Notes: generated from the letters alone by a model not told the origin. A DNA stretch of 64,000 nucleotides from Prevotella sp. (GCA_017443345.1 JAFSNR010000008.1:1-64000); one strand, 5' to 3'. Positions 9,526-19,392 are shown, counted from the stretch's first letter. Program-made: numbers and translations.

Positions 9526-12231
9526 ATGGAACTTGCAAGCAAATACGACCCAAAAGAGGTCGAATCGAAATGGTATCAGTACTGGCTAGACCACAAACTT
9601 TTCGCCAGCAAACCCGACGGACGTGAACCCTACACCATCGTCATTCCTCCCCCCAATGTGACGGGTGTGCTCCACATGGGTCACATGTTGAACAACACGA
9701 TCCAGGACATCCTGGTGCGTCGTGCCCGTATGGAGGGTAAGAATGCGCTGTGGGTACCTGGCACAGACCACGCCTCTATCGCTACTGAGGCCAAGGTGGT
9801 GAAGAAACTTGCAGAACAAGGTATCAAGAAGCACGACCTGACGCGTGATCAGTTCCTCGAGCATGCATGGGACTGGACGCACGAGCACGGTGGCATCATC
9901 CTGAAGCAGTTGCGCCGTCTGGGTGCCAGCTGCGACTGGGATCGAACTGCCTTCACGATGGACGAGACACGCTCAAAGAGTGTCATCAAGGTTTTCGTAG
10001 ACCTTTATAACAAGGGCCTCATCTATCGTGGACTCCGTATGGTAAACTGGGATCCCAAGGCACTGACAGCACTTTCTACAGAGGAGGTCATCTATAAAGA
10101 AGAGCAGAGCCATCTGTTCCATCTGAAGTACTATGTTGATGGCCTGGATAACTTAGATAATCTAGCAGAACTAGAGGCTGCTGGCAATATCATCCACAAG
10201 GATGAGAAAGGCTATTACGCAGTAGTTGCTACCACCCGTCCTGAGACCATCATGGGCGATACAGCGATGTGTATCAACCCCAAGGATCCCAAGAACCAGT
10301 GGCTGAAGGGTCGCAAGGTGATTGTTCCTCTGGTAAATCGCGTCATCCCTGTGATTGAGGACCGTTACGTAGATATCGAGTTCGGTACGGGCTGTCTGAA
10401 GGTTACTCCTGCCCACGATACCAACGACTATATGCTGGGTAAGACCCACGACCTCGATACCATCGACATCTTCAACCCCGATGGTACCATCTCTGAACAG
10501 AGTCCTATCTACGTTGGTATGGACCGTATGGACTGTCGTAAGCAGATCAGCAAGGATCTGCAGGAGGCTGGTCTGATGGAGAAGGTGGAGGACTATATTA
10601 ATAAGGTGGGTTATTCGGAGCGTAATCCAGATACCGCCATCGAGCCCCGTCTCTCACTGCAGTGGTTCCTCAAGATGAAGCATTTCGCTGACATCGCCCT
10701 GCCACCAGTGCTCAACGACGAGCTGAAGTTCTATCCTGCCAAGTACAAGAACACCTATAAGAACTGGTTGGAGAACATCCAGGACTGGTGTATCTCTCGT
10801 CAGCTGTGGTGGGGTCATCGTATTCCTGCCTACTACTACAACGAGAACGATGATTATGTCGTAGCCGAGAATCGCGAGGAGGCTCTGAAGCTGGCTCAGC
10901 AGAAGGATCCGAAGGTGACTGATGCAGACCTGCGTCAGGATGAGGATGCCCTCGACACTTGGTTCTCTTCATGGCTCTGGCCTGTATCACTCTTCGACGG
11001 TATCAACAACCCAGGCAACGAGGAGATCAAGTACTACTACCCCACTTCAGACCTTGTAACAGGTCCGGATATCATCTTCTTCTGGGTAGCCCGTATGATC
11101 ATGGCTGGTTATGAGTATATCGGCGACATGCCTTTCAAGAATGTTTACTTCACTGGTATCGTTCGCGACAAGCTGGGTCGCAAGATGTCTAAGTCGCTTG
11201 GTAACTCTCCTGATCCTATCGAGTTGATTGAGAAGTTCGGTGCCGATGGTGTGCGTATGGGTATGATGCTCTCTGCACCTGCAGGTAATGATATCCTCTT
11301 CGACGAGGCACTCTGCGAACAGGGTCGTAACTTCAACAATAAGATCTGGAATGCCTTCCGTCTCGTCAAGGGTTGGAAGGTGGCTGACATCGAACAGTCT
11401 GCAGCTGGCAAGATGGCTACTGCATGGTTCGAGGCTAAACTGCGTCAAACCAATGCCGAGGTTGACGATCTCTTCAAGAAGTATCGTATCTCTGAGGCTC
11501 TGATGGCTGTCTATAAGCTGTTCTGGGACGAGTTCTCAAGCTGGTACCTGGAGATGGTGAAGCCCGCCTACATCAATGGCGAGCCACAGCCCATCGATCA
11601 GCAGACCTACGATAAGACCCTCGAGTTCTTCGAGACCCTGCTGAAGATGCTCCACCCCTTCATGCCGTTCATTACTGAGGAACTGTGGCAGCATCTCTAC
11701 GACCGCAAGGATGGCGAGAGCATCATGCGCGACAGTCTGAAGCTCCCTGCTCCCACGGATGCTGACGAGAAACTCATCGCACAGATAGAGAACGTGAAGC
11801 AGATTATCTCAGGCGTCCGTATGGTTCGTAACCAGAAGAACATCGCTCCTAAGGAGCAACTCGAGTTGCAGGTGATCAACCAGAACGACTATGCAGACTT
11901 CTATCCCACCATCATCAAAATGGCCAACCTGAGTTTCATTAACATCGTGGTTGAGAAGGATCCTACTGCTTCAAGCTTCATGGTTGGAACAGACGAGTTT
12001 GCTGTGCCCGTTGGCGATATGATTGACGTTGAGGCCGAGATCCAGAAGATGGAGGCTCAGCTGCAGCACCTCGAAGGCTTCCTCGCTGGTGTGAAGAAGA
12101 AGCTCTCCAACGAGCGCTTCGTAGCCAATGCCCCAGAGGCCGTCGTCGCCCTCGAGCGCAAAAAGCAAAGCGACTCTGAAGAAAAGATCGCCTCCCTGAA
12201 AGAAAGCATCGCTGCTCTCAGGAACAAATAA
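9526..12231 (+). CDS. valS: Valyl-tRNA synthetase
   Basis: A 901-residue class I synthetase charging tRNA-Val. The HIGH-type motif HMGH is at residues 50-53 and KMSKS at 553-557. The editing domain includes [13 protein letters not shown], and the C-terminal anticodon-binding and coiled-coil arm ([23 protein letters not shown]) is complete. Relative to related enzymes there is extra sequence before the editing motif (about residues 205-218, [12 protein letters not shown]). Its DNA is made of 9-nt units like those in mazG, and it should lie on the surface of the editing domain. A strong terminator follows at 12238. Confidence 0.97.
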   Translation: MELASKYDPKEVESKWYQYWLDHKLFASKPDGREPYTIVIPPPNVTGVLHMGHMLNNTIQDILVRRARMEGKNALWVPGTDHASIATEAKVVKKLAEQGIKKHDLTRDQFLEHAWDWTHEHGGIILKQLRRLGASCDWDRTAFTMDETRSKSVIKVFVDLYNKGLIYRGLRMVNWDPKALTALSTEEVIYKEEQSHLFHLKYYVDGLDNLDNLAELEAAGNIIHKDEKGYYAVVATTRPETIMGDTAMCINPKDPKNQWLKGRKVIVPLVNRVIPVIEDRYVDIEFGTGCLKVTPAHDTNDYMLGKTHDLDTIDIFNPDGTISEQSPIYVGMDRMDCRKQISKDLQEAGLMEKVEDYINKVGYSERNPDTAIEPRLSLQWFLKMKHFADIALPPVLNDELKFYPAKYKNTYKNWLENIQDWCISRQLWWGHRIPAYYYNENDDYVVAENREEALKLAQQKDPKVTDADLRQDEDALDTWFSSWLWPVSLFDGINNPGNEEIKYYYPTSDLVTGPDIIFFWVARMIMAGYEYIGDMPFKNVYFTGIVRDKLGRKMSKSLGNSPDPIELIEKFGADGVRMGMMLSAPAGNDILFDEALCEQGRNFNNKIWNAFRLVKGWKVADIEQSAAGKMATAWFEAKLRQTNAEVDDLFKKYRISEALMAVYKLFWDEFSSWYLEMVKPAYINGEPQPIDQQTYDKTLEFFETLLKMLHPFMPFITEELWQHLYDRKDGESIMRDSLKLPAPTDADEKLIAQIENVKQIISGVRMVRNQKNIAPKEQLELQVINQNDYADFYPTIIKMANLSFINIVVEKDPTASSFMVGTDEFAVPVGDMIDVEAEIQKMEAQLQHLEGFLAGVKKKLSNERFVANAPEAVVALERKKQSDSEEKIASLKESIAALRNK
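10144..10179. repeat. Nonamer array (class D) inside valS
   Basis: Four 9-nt units: ctggataac, ttagataat, ctagcagaa, ctagaggct. They encode tripeptide-like repeats ending in Leu (DNL, DNL, AEL). Weaker than the mazG array but in the same 9-nt register. Confidence 0.6.
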
Positions 12232-12237
12232 ATAAAG

Positions 12238-12260
12238 AAGCCTCGCGGACTGCGAGGCTT
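12238..12260 (+). terminator. Rho-independent terminator of valS
   Basis: A 9-bp stem (aagcctcgc / gcgaggctt) with a 5-nt loop, followed by a run of T. It starts 6 nt after the valS stop codon and could also serve the convergent gene at 12270. Confidence 0.92.
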
Positions 12261-12269
12261 TTTTTATTT

Positions 12270-12731
12270 CTATCTTATTCTGTCCATCGAGCGGACGAGT
12301 TTCTCATCGGCGATGATGCCGCGACGGGCGAGGAAATAGCAGATGAGGGAGATGGCAGGGAAGACGGCAGGCCAGGTAGGACGGAAGTCAACAGTGCCCC
12401 AGGACTTGTCGCCTAGCATCTGGGCAATAACGAAGTAGCAGACGTACCAACCTACGACCAGCAACATGTTGAACAGACAGAAGAGTGCCTGCATCTTGCG
12501 GTTATGATATATAAATATGGTATAGGTGGCGATGGCTGCTGTAGGTACGAGGATCGCCAGCAGAGGCCAGCTGTCGAAATGATGCTTGCCCAGAGGGTCG
12601 GTATACCACAGGTTATAGAGACGAGCCACCTCGAGTCCTTCCACCTTGAAGGAACCTATCTGCATACAAAGACAGATGACGGTCATTATGATGGCCGCCA
12701 TCAGGTATAATGTCTGTTTACGCTGTATCAT
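12270..12731 (-). CDS. DUF4293 family membrane protein
   Basis: A 153-residue protein starting MIQRKQTLYLMAAIIMT, the typical opening of the Bacteroidetes DUF4293 family. Four hydrophobic segments are visible (about residues 8-25, 58-75, 83-103 and 122-140), so it is an integral inner-membrane protein. The function is unknown. It follows bamD and rpoZ on the same strand (12 nt after rpoZ), a recurrent order in Bacteroidales. Confidence 0.85.
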   Translation of the reverse strand: MIQRKQTLYLMAAIIMTVICLCMQIGSFKVEGLEVARLYNLWYTDPLGKHHFDSWPLLAILVPTAAIATYTIFIYHNRKMQALFCLFNMLLVVGWYVCYFVIAQMLGDKSWGTVDFRPTWPAVFPAISLICYFLARRGIIADEKLVRSMDRIR

Positions 12732-12743
12732 GACAATAGGGGA

Positions 12744-13076
12744 TTAGTTCTCCTGATTCTCACGAGAGGGGTCACGCCAGTACACCTTGTCCTCAACGAA
12801 TTCCTGAGTGGCCAGCAGTGATGGCTTTGGCAGTTTCTCGTAATAACGAGAGATCTCAATCTGCTCACGATTCTCGAAAACCTCCTCCAGAGAGTCGTTG
12901 TATGAAGCAAACTCAGCCAGTTTCTTCGACAGGTCATCCTTGATCTGAACACTGATCTGATTGGCACGCTTAGAGATGATGGCAACACTCTCGTAGATAT
13001 TGCCTGTATCCTTGCAGAGGTCCATAATGTTACGGGTCACGGTATTTACCGGAGCTTTTGATTTCTTGTAATCCAT
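12744..13076 (-). CDS. rpoZ: RNA polymerase omega subunit (Bacteroidetes type)
   Basis: A 110-residue protein, MDYKKSKAPVNTVTRNIMDLC, with the omega-like helix segment ESVAIISKRANQISVQIKDDLSKKLAEF. This matches the RpoZ-like proteins of Bacteroidetes, which help assemble and stabilise the beta' subunit. The C-terminus ends in PSRENQEN. It starts 3 nt after the bamD stop codon, so the two are co-transcribed. The identification rests on sequence pattern and on the conserved bamD-rpoZ-DUF4293 order. Confidence 0.88.
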   Translation of the reverse strand: MDYKKSKAPVNTVTRNIMDLCKDTGNIYESVAIISKRANQISVQIKDDLSKKLAEFASYNDSLEEVFENREQIEISRYYEKLPKPSLLATQEFVEDKVYWRDPSRENQEN

Positions 13077-13079
13077 ATC

Positions 13080-13907
13080 TTACTCTTTAATAACTTTTTT
13101 ACATTTCTCGATATACTTCTGTGCTGTAGAGGCGTTCTTTGATTCAGGGAACTCATTGATGAAGCCATAGCACTCGTCCTCAGCATCACGATAACGCTCC
13201 AGACGCTTCTCCTCAGAGCTGTTCTCTGCCAGATGGAACTTGCTCTTCATGATCAGCACCATGAAAGCCTCGCGCTCCTTGCAGTAGGGATAATCCTTCA
13301 GACAATTTTGGGCCGTGATGATGCACGACGTATAGTTGCTTTCCTCGTTGGAGTTGATATTGCCGAAATAGCCTCCCAGATTATAGTAGAGCTCAGCTGA
13401 GAGATACTCTTTCTGAATCAGTTTGTCGTGGAGCTCATACAGGCGATCGTTAGCCTGGGCACGCAGTTTGGAATCAGGATAGAGATCGATGAACTGCTGG
13501 TAGGCAGTAATGGCACCCTTCGTGGGTGACTGATCCAGACGAGGCTCTGGCGCACTCTGATAGAGCGACTGTCCCACATAGAATGCAGCAGGCTCAGCAT
13601 AGATGCCACGAGGATAGCTGGTGCCATACTTCTTGAAGGTAGCAGAAGCCGACTCGAAGTCCTGATTACAGTATTGAGCCATCGCCAGCATATAGAGACA
13701 CTCCTGTGCCTCTTCAGTGCCTTTCTTCATCGTCACCACCTCTTCCAACAGGTCGATGGCGTGCTGGAAACTGCCATTGGCAAAGCACTCCTTAGCGTAC
13801 TCATACTTGGTCTCAGTATCGCCATGCTTGTAGACAGCGGTGTATTCAGACTTACAACTCGCCACCAACAGAGCCACACATGAGCATATAACTAATCCTT
13901 TTTTCAT
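13080..13907 (-). CDS. bamD: Outer membrane assembly lipoprotein BamD
   Basis: A 275-residue lipoprotein (lipobox LVASC, Cys18) with tetratricopeptide-type helices (YEYAKECFANGSFQHAIDLLEEV, AMAQYCNQDFESASATFKKYG, AITAYQQFIDLYPDSKLRAQA). It is part of the BAM complex that inserts beta-barrel proteins into the outer membrane, anchored on the periplasmic face. Length and repeat spacing fit Bacteroidetes BamD. A -7 element lies at 13918-13925. First gene of the bamD-rpoZ-DUF4293 operon. Confidence 0.92.
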   Translation of the reverse strand: MKKGLVICSCVALLVASCKSEYTAVYKHGDTETKYEYAKECFANGSFQHAIDLLEEVVTMKKGTEEAQECLYMLAMAQYCNQDFESASATFKKYGTSYPRGIYAEPAAFYVGQSLYQSAPEPRLDQSPTKGAITAYQQFIDLYPDSKLRAQANDRLYELHDKLIQKEYLSAELYYNLGGYFGNINSNEESNYTSCIITAQNCLKDYPYCKEREAFMVLIMKSKFHLAENSSEEKRLERYRDAEDECYGFINEFPESKNASTAQKYIEKCKKVIKE

Positions 13908-13917
13908 ATTCGGGGTG

Positions 13918-13925
13918 CAAAGTTA
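13918..13925 (-). promoter_or_regulatory. -7 element (TAACTTTG) of the bamD operon
   Basis: The minus strand reads TAACTTTG and ends 11 nt before the bamD ATG. Confidence 0.7.
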
Positions 13926-13999
13926 CGACTTTTCAGGCAAATAACAAACTATTTTATAAAAATTATGAAATAAGGCGGGCTAATTATGAATATTTTTCG

Positions 14000-14007
14000 T
14001 ATCTTTG
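14000..14007 (+). promoter_or_regulatory. -7 element (TATCTTTG) very close to the uvrB start
   Basis: TATCTTTG ends 8 nt before the uvrB ATG at 14016. It lies inside a longer in-frame extension (from 13986), showing that the extension is not translated. Confidence 0.75.
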
Positions 14008-14015
14008 TCACCCAA

Positions 14016-16052
14016 ATGGGAAAATTCATACTTACATCAGACTATCAACCCACAGGTGACCAACCAGAAGCCATCAGACAGCTGACGGAAGGTTTGGAGC
14101 GTGGTGACAAGGCTCAGGTGCTGCTTGGTGTGACTGGTTCTGGCAAGACCTTTACGATGGCAAACGTGATTGCCAACCGCAATCGCCCTACTCTCATCCT
14201 TAGTCACAACAAGACGTTAGCAGCCCAACTCTATGAGGAGATGAAAGGCTTCTTTCCTCAAAATGCCGTTGAGTATTATGTCAGCTATTATGACTATTAC
14301 CAGCCAGAGGCATATATCCCTTCGACAGATACCTATATTGAGAAAGACCTCAACATCAATGACGAGATAGACAGACTGAGACTGTCAGCCGTATCAAACT
14401 TACTATCAGGAAGAAACGACGTTATCGTTGTTTCTTCCGTTTCATGTATCTATGGTATGGGCAGTCCTGTGGCCTTGCAGGAGAATGTGATCGATCTGCA
14501 AGTAGGACAGAAGCTCGATCGCAATGCCTTGTTAAGGAAATTGGTACAGTCACTCTACGTCAGGAACGACCTGGACCTGCAACGTGGCAACTTCCGTGTG
14601 AAGGGTGATACTGTCGATATCGCGATGGCCTATAGTGAGGTCGTGTTGCGAGTCACCTTCTGGGATGACGAGATCGATGCCATCGAGGAAGTCGATGCCG
14701 TTACCTTCGACCGCCTGGCGAAGTTTGAGGAATACCGACTCTATCCTGCCAACCTCTTTATGACCTCACAGGAGCAGACGAATATCGCCATCCGTCAGAT
14801 ACAGGACGATCTGGTGAAGCAAGTTGCGTTCTTCGAGGAAATGGGCGACCCCATCAAAGCCCAGCGCATCAAGGAACGTGTGGAGTATGACATGGAGATG
14901 ATCAAGGAACTGGGCCATTGTTCAGGTATCGAGAACTACAGTCGCTACTTTGATGGACGACAGGCTGGCGAAAGGCCCTACTGTCTGCTTGACTTCTTCC
15001 CTGATGACTATCTGCTCTTCATCGACGAGAGTCATGTATCAGTACCACAGATCAGTGCGATGTATGGTGGTGACAGAAGCCGGAAGAGCAATCTTGTGGA
15101 ATACGGTTTCCGTCTGCCTGCTGCCTTCGACAATCGTCCCCTGCGCTTTGAGGAGTTCCAGCAGGAGGTGAATCAGGTGATCTACGTCAGTGCCACTCCT
15201 GCCGACTTTGAACTGGCAGAGGCAGAAGGTGTGGTCGTTGAACAGGTCATCCGTCCAACAGGGCTCTTGGATCCAGAGATTGAGGTCCGTAAGAGCGAGA
15301 ACCAGATCGACGACCTGATGGATGAGATACTGACCCGTAGTCATCGTGGCGAACGCGTCCTGGTTACCACCCTCACCAAACGCATGGCAGAGGAACTCAG
15401 CGAATATCTGCTGAATCATGGGGTACAGACAGCCTTCATCCATAGTGATGTAGCAACGCTCGACAGAGTCAAGATCCTCGCCGATCTTCGTCAGGGTGTC
15501 TACGACGTCCTTGTGGGCGTCAATCTGCTCAGAGAGGGACTGGACTTGCCAGAGGTTTCGTTGGTAGCCATCCTCGATGCTGATAAGGAGGGCTTCCTCA
15601 GGAGTCACAGGAGCTTGACCCAGACAGCAGGACGTGCAGCGAGAAACGTGAACGGTAAGGTCATCATGTACGCCGATACCATCACGGCCTCCATGCAGCT
15701 GACCATCGACGAGACCCTGCGCAGAAGGACGAAACAGATGCACTACAACGAGGAACATGGCATCACCCCCAAACAGATTGTGAAGAACCTCACCTTCAGC
15801 ACCCTGAAGAAGGACGACCGTGCAGATATCAAGGAACTGAAACGTGCCTCGAATATCCCATCAGACGGAAAGACTGGTGGCATGATGGTTGCTGACCCGA
15901 TTGTGGAGCGTATGACCAGACCACAGTTGGAGAAGAGTATTGCTGAGACAACCCGTCTGATGAAGGAGGCTGCAAAGAATCTCGACTTCTTGCAGGCTGC
16001 CCAATACAGAGACGAGATTATCCGTCTGCAGAAGGAGTTGGAACTGAAGTGA
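14016..16052 (+). CDS. uvrB: Excinuclease ABC subunit B
   Basis: A 678-residue DNA-damage verification helicase of nucleotide excision repair. The Walker A motif GVTGSGKT is at residues 38-45, the damage-probing beta-hairpin region YYDYYQPEAYIP follows, and then the FIDESH box, helicase motifs (VSATP, GVNLLREGLD, TAGRAARN) and the C-terminal UVR domain that binds UvrA/UvrC. Length matches the family. The start at 14016 is set by the promoter and by the canonical MGKFILTSDYQPTGDQP. The stop codon lies in a short gaagtgaagc stretch resembling class B repeats. Confidence 0.97.
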   Translation: MGKFILTSDYQPTGDQPEAIRQLTEGLERGDKAQVLLGVTGSGKTFTMANVIANRNRPTLILSHNKTLAAQLYEEMKGFFPQNAVEYYVSYYDYYQPEAYIPSTDTYIEKDLNINDEIDRLRLSAVSNLLSGRNDVIVVSSVSCIYGMGSPVALQENVIDLQVGQKLDRNALLRKLVQSLYVRNDLDLQRGNFRVKGDTVDIAMAYSEVVLRVTFWDDEIDAIEEVDAVTFDRLAKFEEYRLYPANLFMTSQEQTNIAIRQIQDDLVKQVAFFEEMGDPIKAQRIKERVEYDMEMIKELGHCSGIENYSRYFDGRQAGERPYCLLDFFPDDYLLFIDESHVSVPQISAMYGGDRSRKSNLVEYGFRLPAAFDNRPLRFEEFQQEVNQVIYVSATPADFELAEAEGVVVEQVIRPTGLLDPEIEVRKSENQIDDLMDEILTRSHRGERVLVTTLTKRMAEELSEYLLNHGVQTAFIHSDVATLDRVKILADLRQGVYDVLVGVNLLREGLDLPEVSLVAILDADKEGFLRSHRSLTQTAGRAARNVNGKVIMYADTITASMQLTIDETLRRRTKQMHYNEEHGITPKQIVKNLTFSTLKKDDRADIKELKRASNIPSDGKTGGMMVADPIVERMTRPQLEKSIAETTRLMKEAAKNLDFLQAAQYRDEIIRLQKELELK

Positions 16053-16111
16053 AGCGTGAAGAATGCCTCAGTTATGGTTAATAAAACCAAAAAAAAGGTA
16101 ATGCACGGATA

Positions 16112-16146
16112 CTTTTCACTTTTCACTTGACGCTTTTCACTTCTTT
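16112..16146. repeat. Heptamer array (class B) between uvrB and the DUF4468 gene
   Basis: Five 7-nt units: cttttca, cttttca, cttgacg, cttttca, cttcttt. It ends 4 nt before the -7 element at 16151. Confidence 0.85.
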
Positions 16147-16150
16147 TTTG

Positions 16151-16158
16151 TACTTTTG
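16151..16158 (+). promoter_or_regulatory. -7 element (TACTTTTG) of the DUF4468-porin operon
   Basis: TACTTTTG ending 25 nt before the ATG at 16184. Confidence 0.7.
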
Positions 16159-16183
16159 CACACAATTAAACGAAGGAATCAAA

Positions 16184-16804
16184 ATGAAAAAGTATTTACT
16201 TGCAATCCTGTTGGCTTTGCCACTGGCTATCTCTGCACAGGACAACACATGGGAGAAAATCGAAACGGAACCTGTCGAGAAAGAGAATCCCGATGCCAAA
16301 TACTTGGCTGAGAACGCAGTCCCCATGGTGGACGGAAAGGTGGTTTTCCACACCGTCATCAACGCACCAGGCAAGAGTGCAGACCAGATCTATGACATCC
16401 TGCTGAAACAGTTGGAAAAGATGGTACAGGAGCCTAACCAGATTGAGAACAGTGTCGTAGCCCTGCAGAATCGTGACAAGCATGAGTTGGCAGCTGTCTT
16501 CCACGAGTGGTTGGTATTCAAAAGCGTAGCACTCTCACTCGATCGCACGCAGTTCAACTACCAGCTCCACGTGTTGTGTTCCGACGGACAGGCTGACGTG
16601 AGTATGATGCGTATAAGCTACGACTACGACATGGAACGTAATCCCCAACACTATACAGCTGAGGAGTGGATTTCCGACAAATATGCTATCAATAAGAAAC
16701 GCACGAAGCTCTACCCCATCTCAGGCAAGTTCCGTAGGAAGACGATCGACCGCAAGGACTTTATCTTCAACAAGTTCAACGCCCTTCTTAATGATCAGAA
16801 ATGA
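16184..16804 (+). CDS. Secreted DUF4468 protein
   Basis: A 206-residue protein with a clear signal peptide (MKKYLLAILLALPLAISAQ). The mature part carries the pattern of the Bacteroidetes DUF4468 domain: a strand-rich middle (VVFHTVINAPGKSADQIYDIL), then SYDYDME, YTAEEWISDKYAINKK and FRRKTIDRKDFIF. It is probably periplasmic; the function is unknown. The start at 16184 is chosen over the in-frame ATG at 16127, which lies upstream of the promoter. Its stop overlaps the next start by 4 nt (ATGA), so it is the first gene of an operon with a small membrane protein and a porin. Confidence 0.85.
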   Translation: MKKYLLAILLALPLAISAQDNTWEKIETEPVEKENPDAKYLAENAVPMVDGKVVFHTVINAPGKSADQIYDILLKQLEKMVQEPNQIENSVVALQNRDKHELAAVFHEWLVFKSVALSLDRTQFNYQLHVLCSDGQADVSMMRISYDYDMERNPQHYTAEEWISDKYAINKKRTKLYPISGKFRRKTIDRKDFIFNKFNALLNDQK

Positions 16805-16974
16805 GCAAAGATCAAGTACGTAATATACTGAACATTATCTTCATGACAGGTGCCATCGTGGGAGTGGCCTTCTTCCTTTCGAAGAACGAGGAGAAGCACA
16901 ACCTGGGCTTGTATATCATTCTGTGCTCAATGCTCGTCAAGATTGCAGAATCAGCTCTGCGAATGATGAAATAG
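16801..16974 (+). CDS. Small two-helix membrane protein
   Basis: A 57-residue ORF starting MSKDQVRNILNIIFMTGAIVG. There are two hydrophobic helices (about residues 9-25 and 35-50) separated by the charged turn SKNEEKHN, giving a hairpin membrane topology. It overlaps the DUF4468 gene by 4 nt (ATGA), evidence that it is translated by coupling. No family is recognised. The codon composition matches its neighbours. It precedes the porin gene by 48 nt. Confidence 0.75.
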   Translation: MSKDQVRNILNIIFMTGAIVGVAFFLSKNEEKHNLGLYIILCSMLVKIAESALRMMK

Positions 16975-16980
16975 AAGGAA

Positions 16981-17022
16981 GTGAAGAGTGAAAAGTATAA
17001 AGTGAAGAGTGAAAGACGAATA
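16981..17022. repeat. Heptamer array (class B) up to the porin start codon
   Basis: Units gtgaaga, gtgaaaa, gtataaa, gtgaaga, gtgaaag and a divergent acgaata; the ATG of the porin gene at 17023 follows in the same 7-nt register. Confidence 0.85.
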
Positions 17023-19392
17023 ATGAGAAACAAAATATACAAGCTTTGGATGCTGAAGGTGGGAGTGATGCTTTTCACTTTTCACTTCTCACTTCTCACC
17101 TCCTTTGCCCAGGACACGTTTAACCAGATCGACGAAAGGGGCAACGTGACCCAACGCAGCGACAATACGAAATTCAACAAACACAACAACGACACCACCA
17201 AAAACAAGGAGATTCCCAAGGGCATCTATGTATGGACCATCGACAGGAAATTCGGCAATGTGATTCCTGCAGTGCCTGATACCCTGCCACACCTCTTTAT
17301 GAATACCACCTTCAATAGTGGCACCTATGGCGAGTTCAACCACACGGGTAACAACTACACATCGCGCCTGAGCAGAATCTTCATCAACCGTCCTGTTGTC
17401 AACGACATCTTCATCTTCACTGCGCCCTACACCTTTGCGGAGAAGAGACCAGAGAAATTCCTGTTTATGAACACCCTGTCGCCTTATACCAACGTGCTCT
17501 ACGACAACTGTGGCGACAAGACCAACGGTGAGGACCATATCGATGCCAAGTTTGCCGTCAATGCCAATAAGCGCTTCAACGTAGGATTCGACCTCGACTA
17601 TGCCTATGCCAGAGGCTACTACAGCAATCAGAATATCTCGCACTTCAACGCTACCATCTTCGCCTCGTATCTGGGTGACAAATACAACATGCACCTCTTC
17701 TTTAATACGGCCCATCAGAAAGCCAATGAGAACGGAGGTGTTGCTGACGATGAGTATGTGACCCACCCTGAATCAAAGGAGAGCAGCTATGGAGAGAACG
17801 AGATCCCCACGATTCTTTCGTCGAACTGGAACAGAAACGATCACCAGCATATCTTCCTCTCCCACCGTTATAACATCGGATTCTACAGGATGGTGAAGAT
17901 GACTGAGGCAGAGATCAAGGCGAAGAAGTTTGCTGAAGAATCACGTAAACAGAAGGAAGCGAAAGAAGGAAAAGACAAACTCGAAAATAGCGGACGCGAC
18001 CAGAAAGAACCAGCGAAGAAAACCCCTTCCGGACGTCCTGAGGGTGCCAAGATCATGGGTAAGGAACCCACAGGCATCAAGGACTCCCTGAACACCGCTA
18101 TTGACACTACCCGTATTCAGGTTGACAGTCAGGCTGCTATCGACAGTCTGAATCGCCTGAAGGCCATCGAGGATTCCATCAACGCCACGATGAAACGTGA
18201 GTATGTACCTGTCACCAGTTTCATCCACACCTTTGAGTTGAACAACTACGATCATATCTATCAAGCCTACACGACCCCTACGGGCTACTATCTGAACAAA
18301 TACTATACGCAGGGTCTGACGTATGGCAACGATTCGATCTATGACCAGTCGAAACACTTCCAGATGAAGAACACTTTCGGACTGGCCCTGCTAGAAGGCT
18401 TCAACAAATACATGAAGGCAGGACTGAAGGGATTTATCACCCATGAGTATCGTACGTTCAGTATGCCTGACACCTTAGGAGCCACCACCTTCAAACAATC
18501 GTGGAAAGAACATAACATCAGTGTGGGAGGTCAGTTGAGCAAGACCCAGGGTAAGACACTGCACTTCAACTTGCAGGCAGAGTTCTGGCTGGCTGGTGAG
18601 GATGCAGGACAGTTACATGCCGACTTTAGCACTGACCTGAACTTCCCTCTCTTCGGCGATACTGTCAGACTCGCTGCCTCGGCCTATTTCCATAGAGACA
18701 ACCCCGTCTTCTTCCAACGCACCTATCACTCGAAACACTTCTGGTGGGATCATGATGATATGGCCAAGGAGACACGTACCCGTCTGGAGGGACTCTTCAA
18801 ATACGAGAAGACGAACACAGCCCTACGCGTAGCCATTGAGGAAATCCAGAACTACACCTATTACGGCATGAGCTACGACGCCACCTCGACGGCTCGTACG
18901 AACATGACGGCAGGAGTCTACCAGGAATCAGGCAACATCAATATCCTTACTGCCCAGCTGCATCAGAACTTCCGTTTAGGACCTCTGAACTGGGAGAACG
19001 TGATCACCTATCAGAACTCGAGCAATAAGGATGTACTGCCTTTGCCCACCTGGAATATCTTCACGAACCTCTATCTGAAGTTCAGGATTGCCAAGGTGCT
19101 GGGTGTGGAACTGGGAGCCGATGCCACCTTCTTCTCGAAATACTATGCTCCAGACTTCTGCCCAGGCATCAATCAGTTTGCCATCCAGCAGAATGAAGCC
19201 AGCAAGGTGGAACTGGGCGGCTATCCCTTCATCGACGTCTATGCGAACATGGTGCTGAAGGGTGTCCGATTCTTCGTGATGATGAGTCATGTGAACAATG
19301 GCTCAGGCAACCACATGAAGTTCCTCGCTCCCCACTATCCGACGAACGGCAACGTGCTCCACCTGGGTGTCTCGTGGAACTTCTTTAACTAG
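17023..19392 (+). CDS. Putative outer-membrane porin (Porin_10 type)
   Basis: A 789-residue protein with a signal peptide ending SFAQ, predicted to form an outer-membrane beta-barrel. The C-terminal two-thirds has alternating aromatic/hydrophobic strands (WKEHNISVGGQLSKTQG, AEFWLAGEDAGQLHADF, YHSKHFWWDHDD) and ends in Phe-Asn after GVSWNFF. The pattern matches the Bacteroidetes putative porin family (PF14121). A Lys/Glu-rich insert at about residues 290-345 may be a periplasmic or surface loop. The start is set at 17023; upstream frame is repeat. The signal peptide core itself (LFTFHFSLLTS) is coded by a heptamer array (17071-17105). The TAG stop lies in a nonamer array shared with menA. Confidence 0.82.
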   Translation: MRNKIYKLWMLKVGVMLFTFHFSLLTSFAQDTFNQIDERGNVTQRSDNTKFNKHNNDTTKNKEIPKGIYVWTIDRKFGNVIPAVPDTLPHLFMNTTFNSGTYGEFNHTGNNYTSRLSRIFINRPVVNDIFIFTAPYTFAEKRPEKFLFMNTLSPYTNVLYDNCGDKTNGEDHIDAKFAVNANKRFNVGFDLDYAYARGYYSNQNISHFNATIFASYLGDKYNMHLFFNTAHQKANENGGVADDEYVTHPESKESSYGENEIPTILSSNWNRNDHQHIFLSHRYNIGFYRMVKMTEAEIKAKKFAEESRKQKEAKEGKDKLENSGRDQKEPAKKTPSGRPEGAKIMGKEPTGIKDSLNTAIDTTRIQVDSQAAIDSLNRLKAIEDSINATMKREYVPVTSFIHTFELNNYDHIYQAYTTPTGYYLNKYYTQGLTYGNDSIYDQSKHFQMKNTFGLALLEGFNKYMKAGLKGFITHEYRTFSMPDTLGATTFKQSWKEHNISVGGQLSKTQGKTLHFNLQAEFWLAGEDAGQLHADFSTDLNFPLFGDTVRLAASAYFHRDNPVFFQRTYHSKHFWWDHDDMAKETRTRLEGLFKYEKTNTALRVAIEEIQNYTYYGMSYDATSTARTNMTAGVYQESGNINILTAQLHQNFRLGPLNWENVITYQNSSNKDVLPLPTWNIFTNLYLKFRIAKVLGVELGADATFFSKYYAPDFCPGINQFAIQQNEASKVELGGYPFIDVYANMVLKGVRFFVMMSHVNNGSGNHMKFLAPHYPTNGNVLHLGVSWNFFN
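17071..17105. repeat. Heptamer array (class B) encoding the porin signal-peptide core
   Basis: Four exact-register units (cttttca, cttttca, cttctca, cttctca) plus a fifth, cctcctt, inside the coding sequence. They are the same units as in the intergenic array at 16112-16146. Confidence 0.85.

Noticed and set aside
16127-16183. Longer N-terminus for the DUF4468 protein
   Set aside because: It would include the heptamer array and the -7 element; the downstream ATG gives a normal signal peptide.
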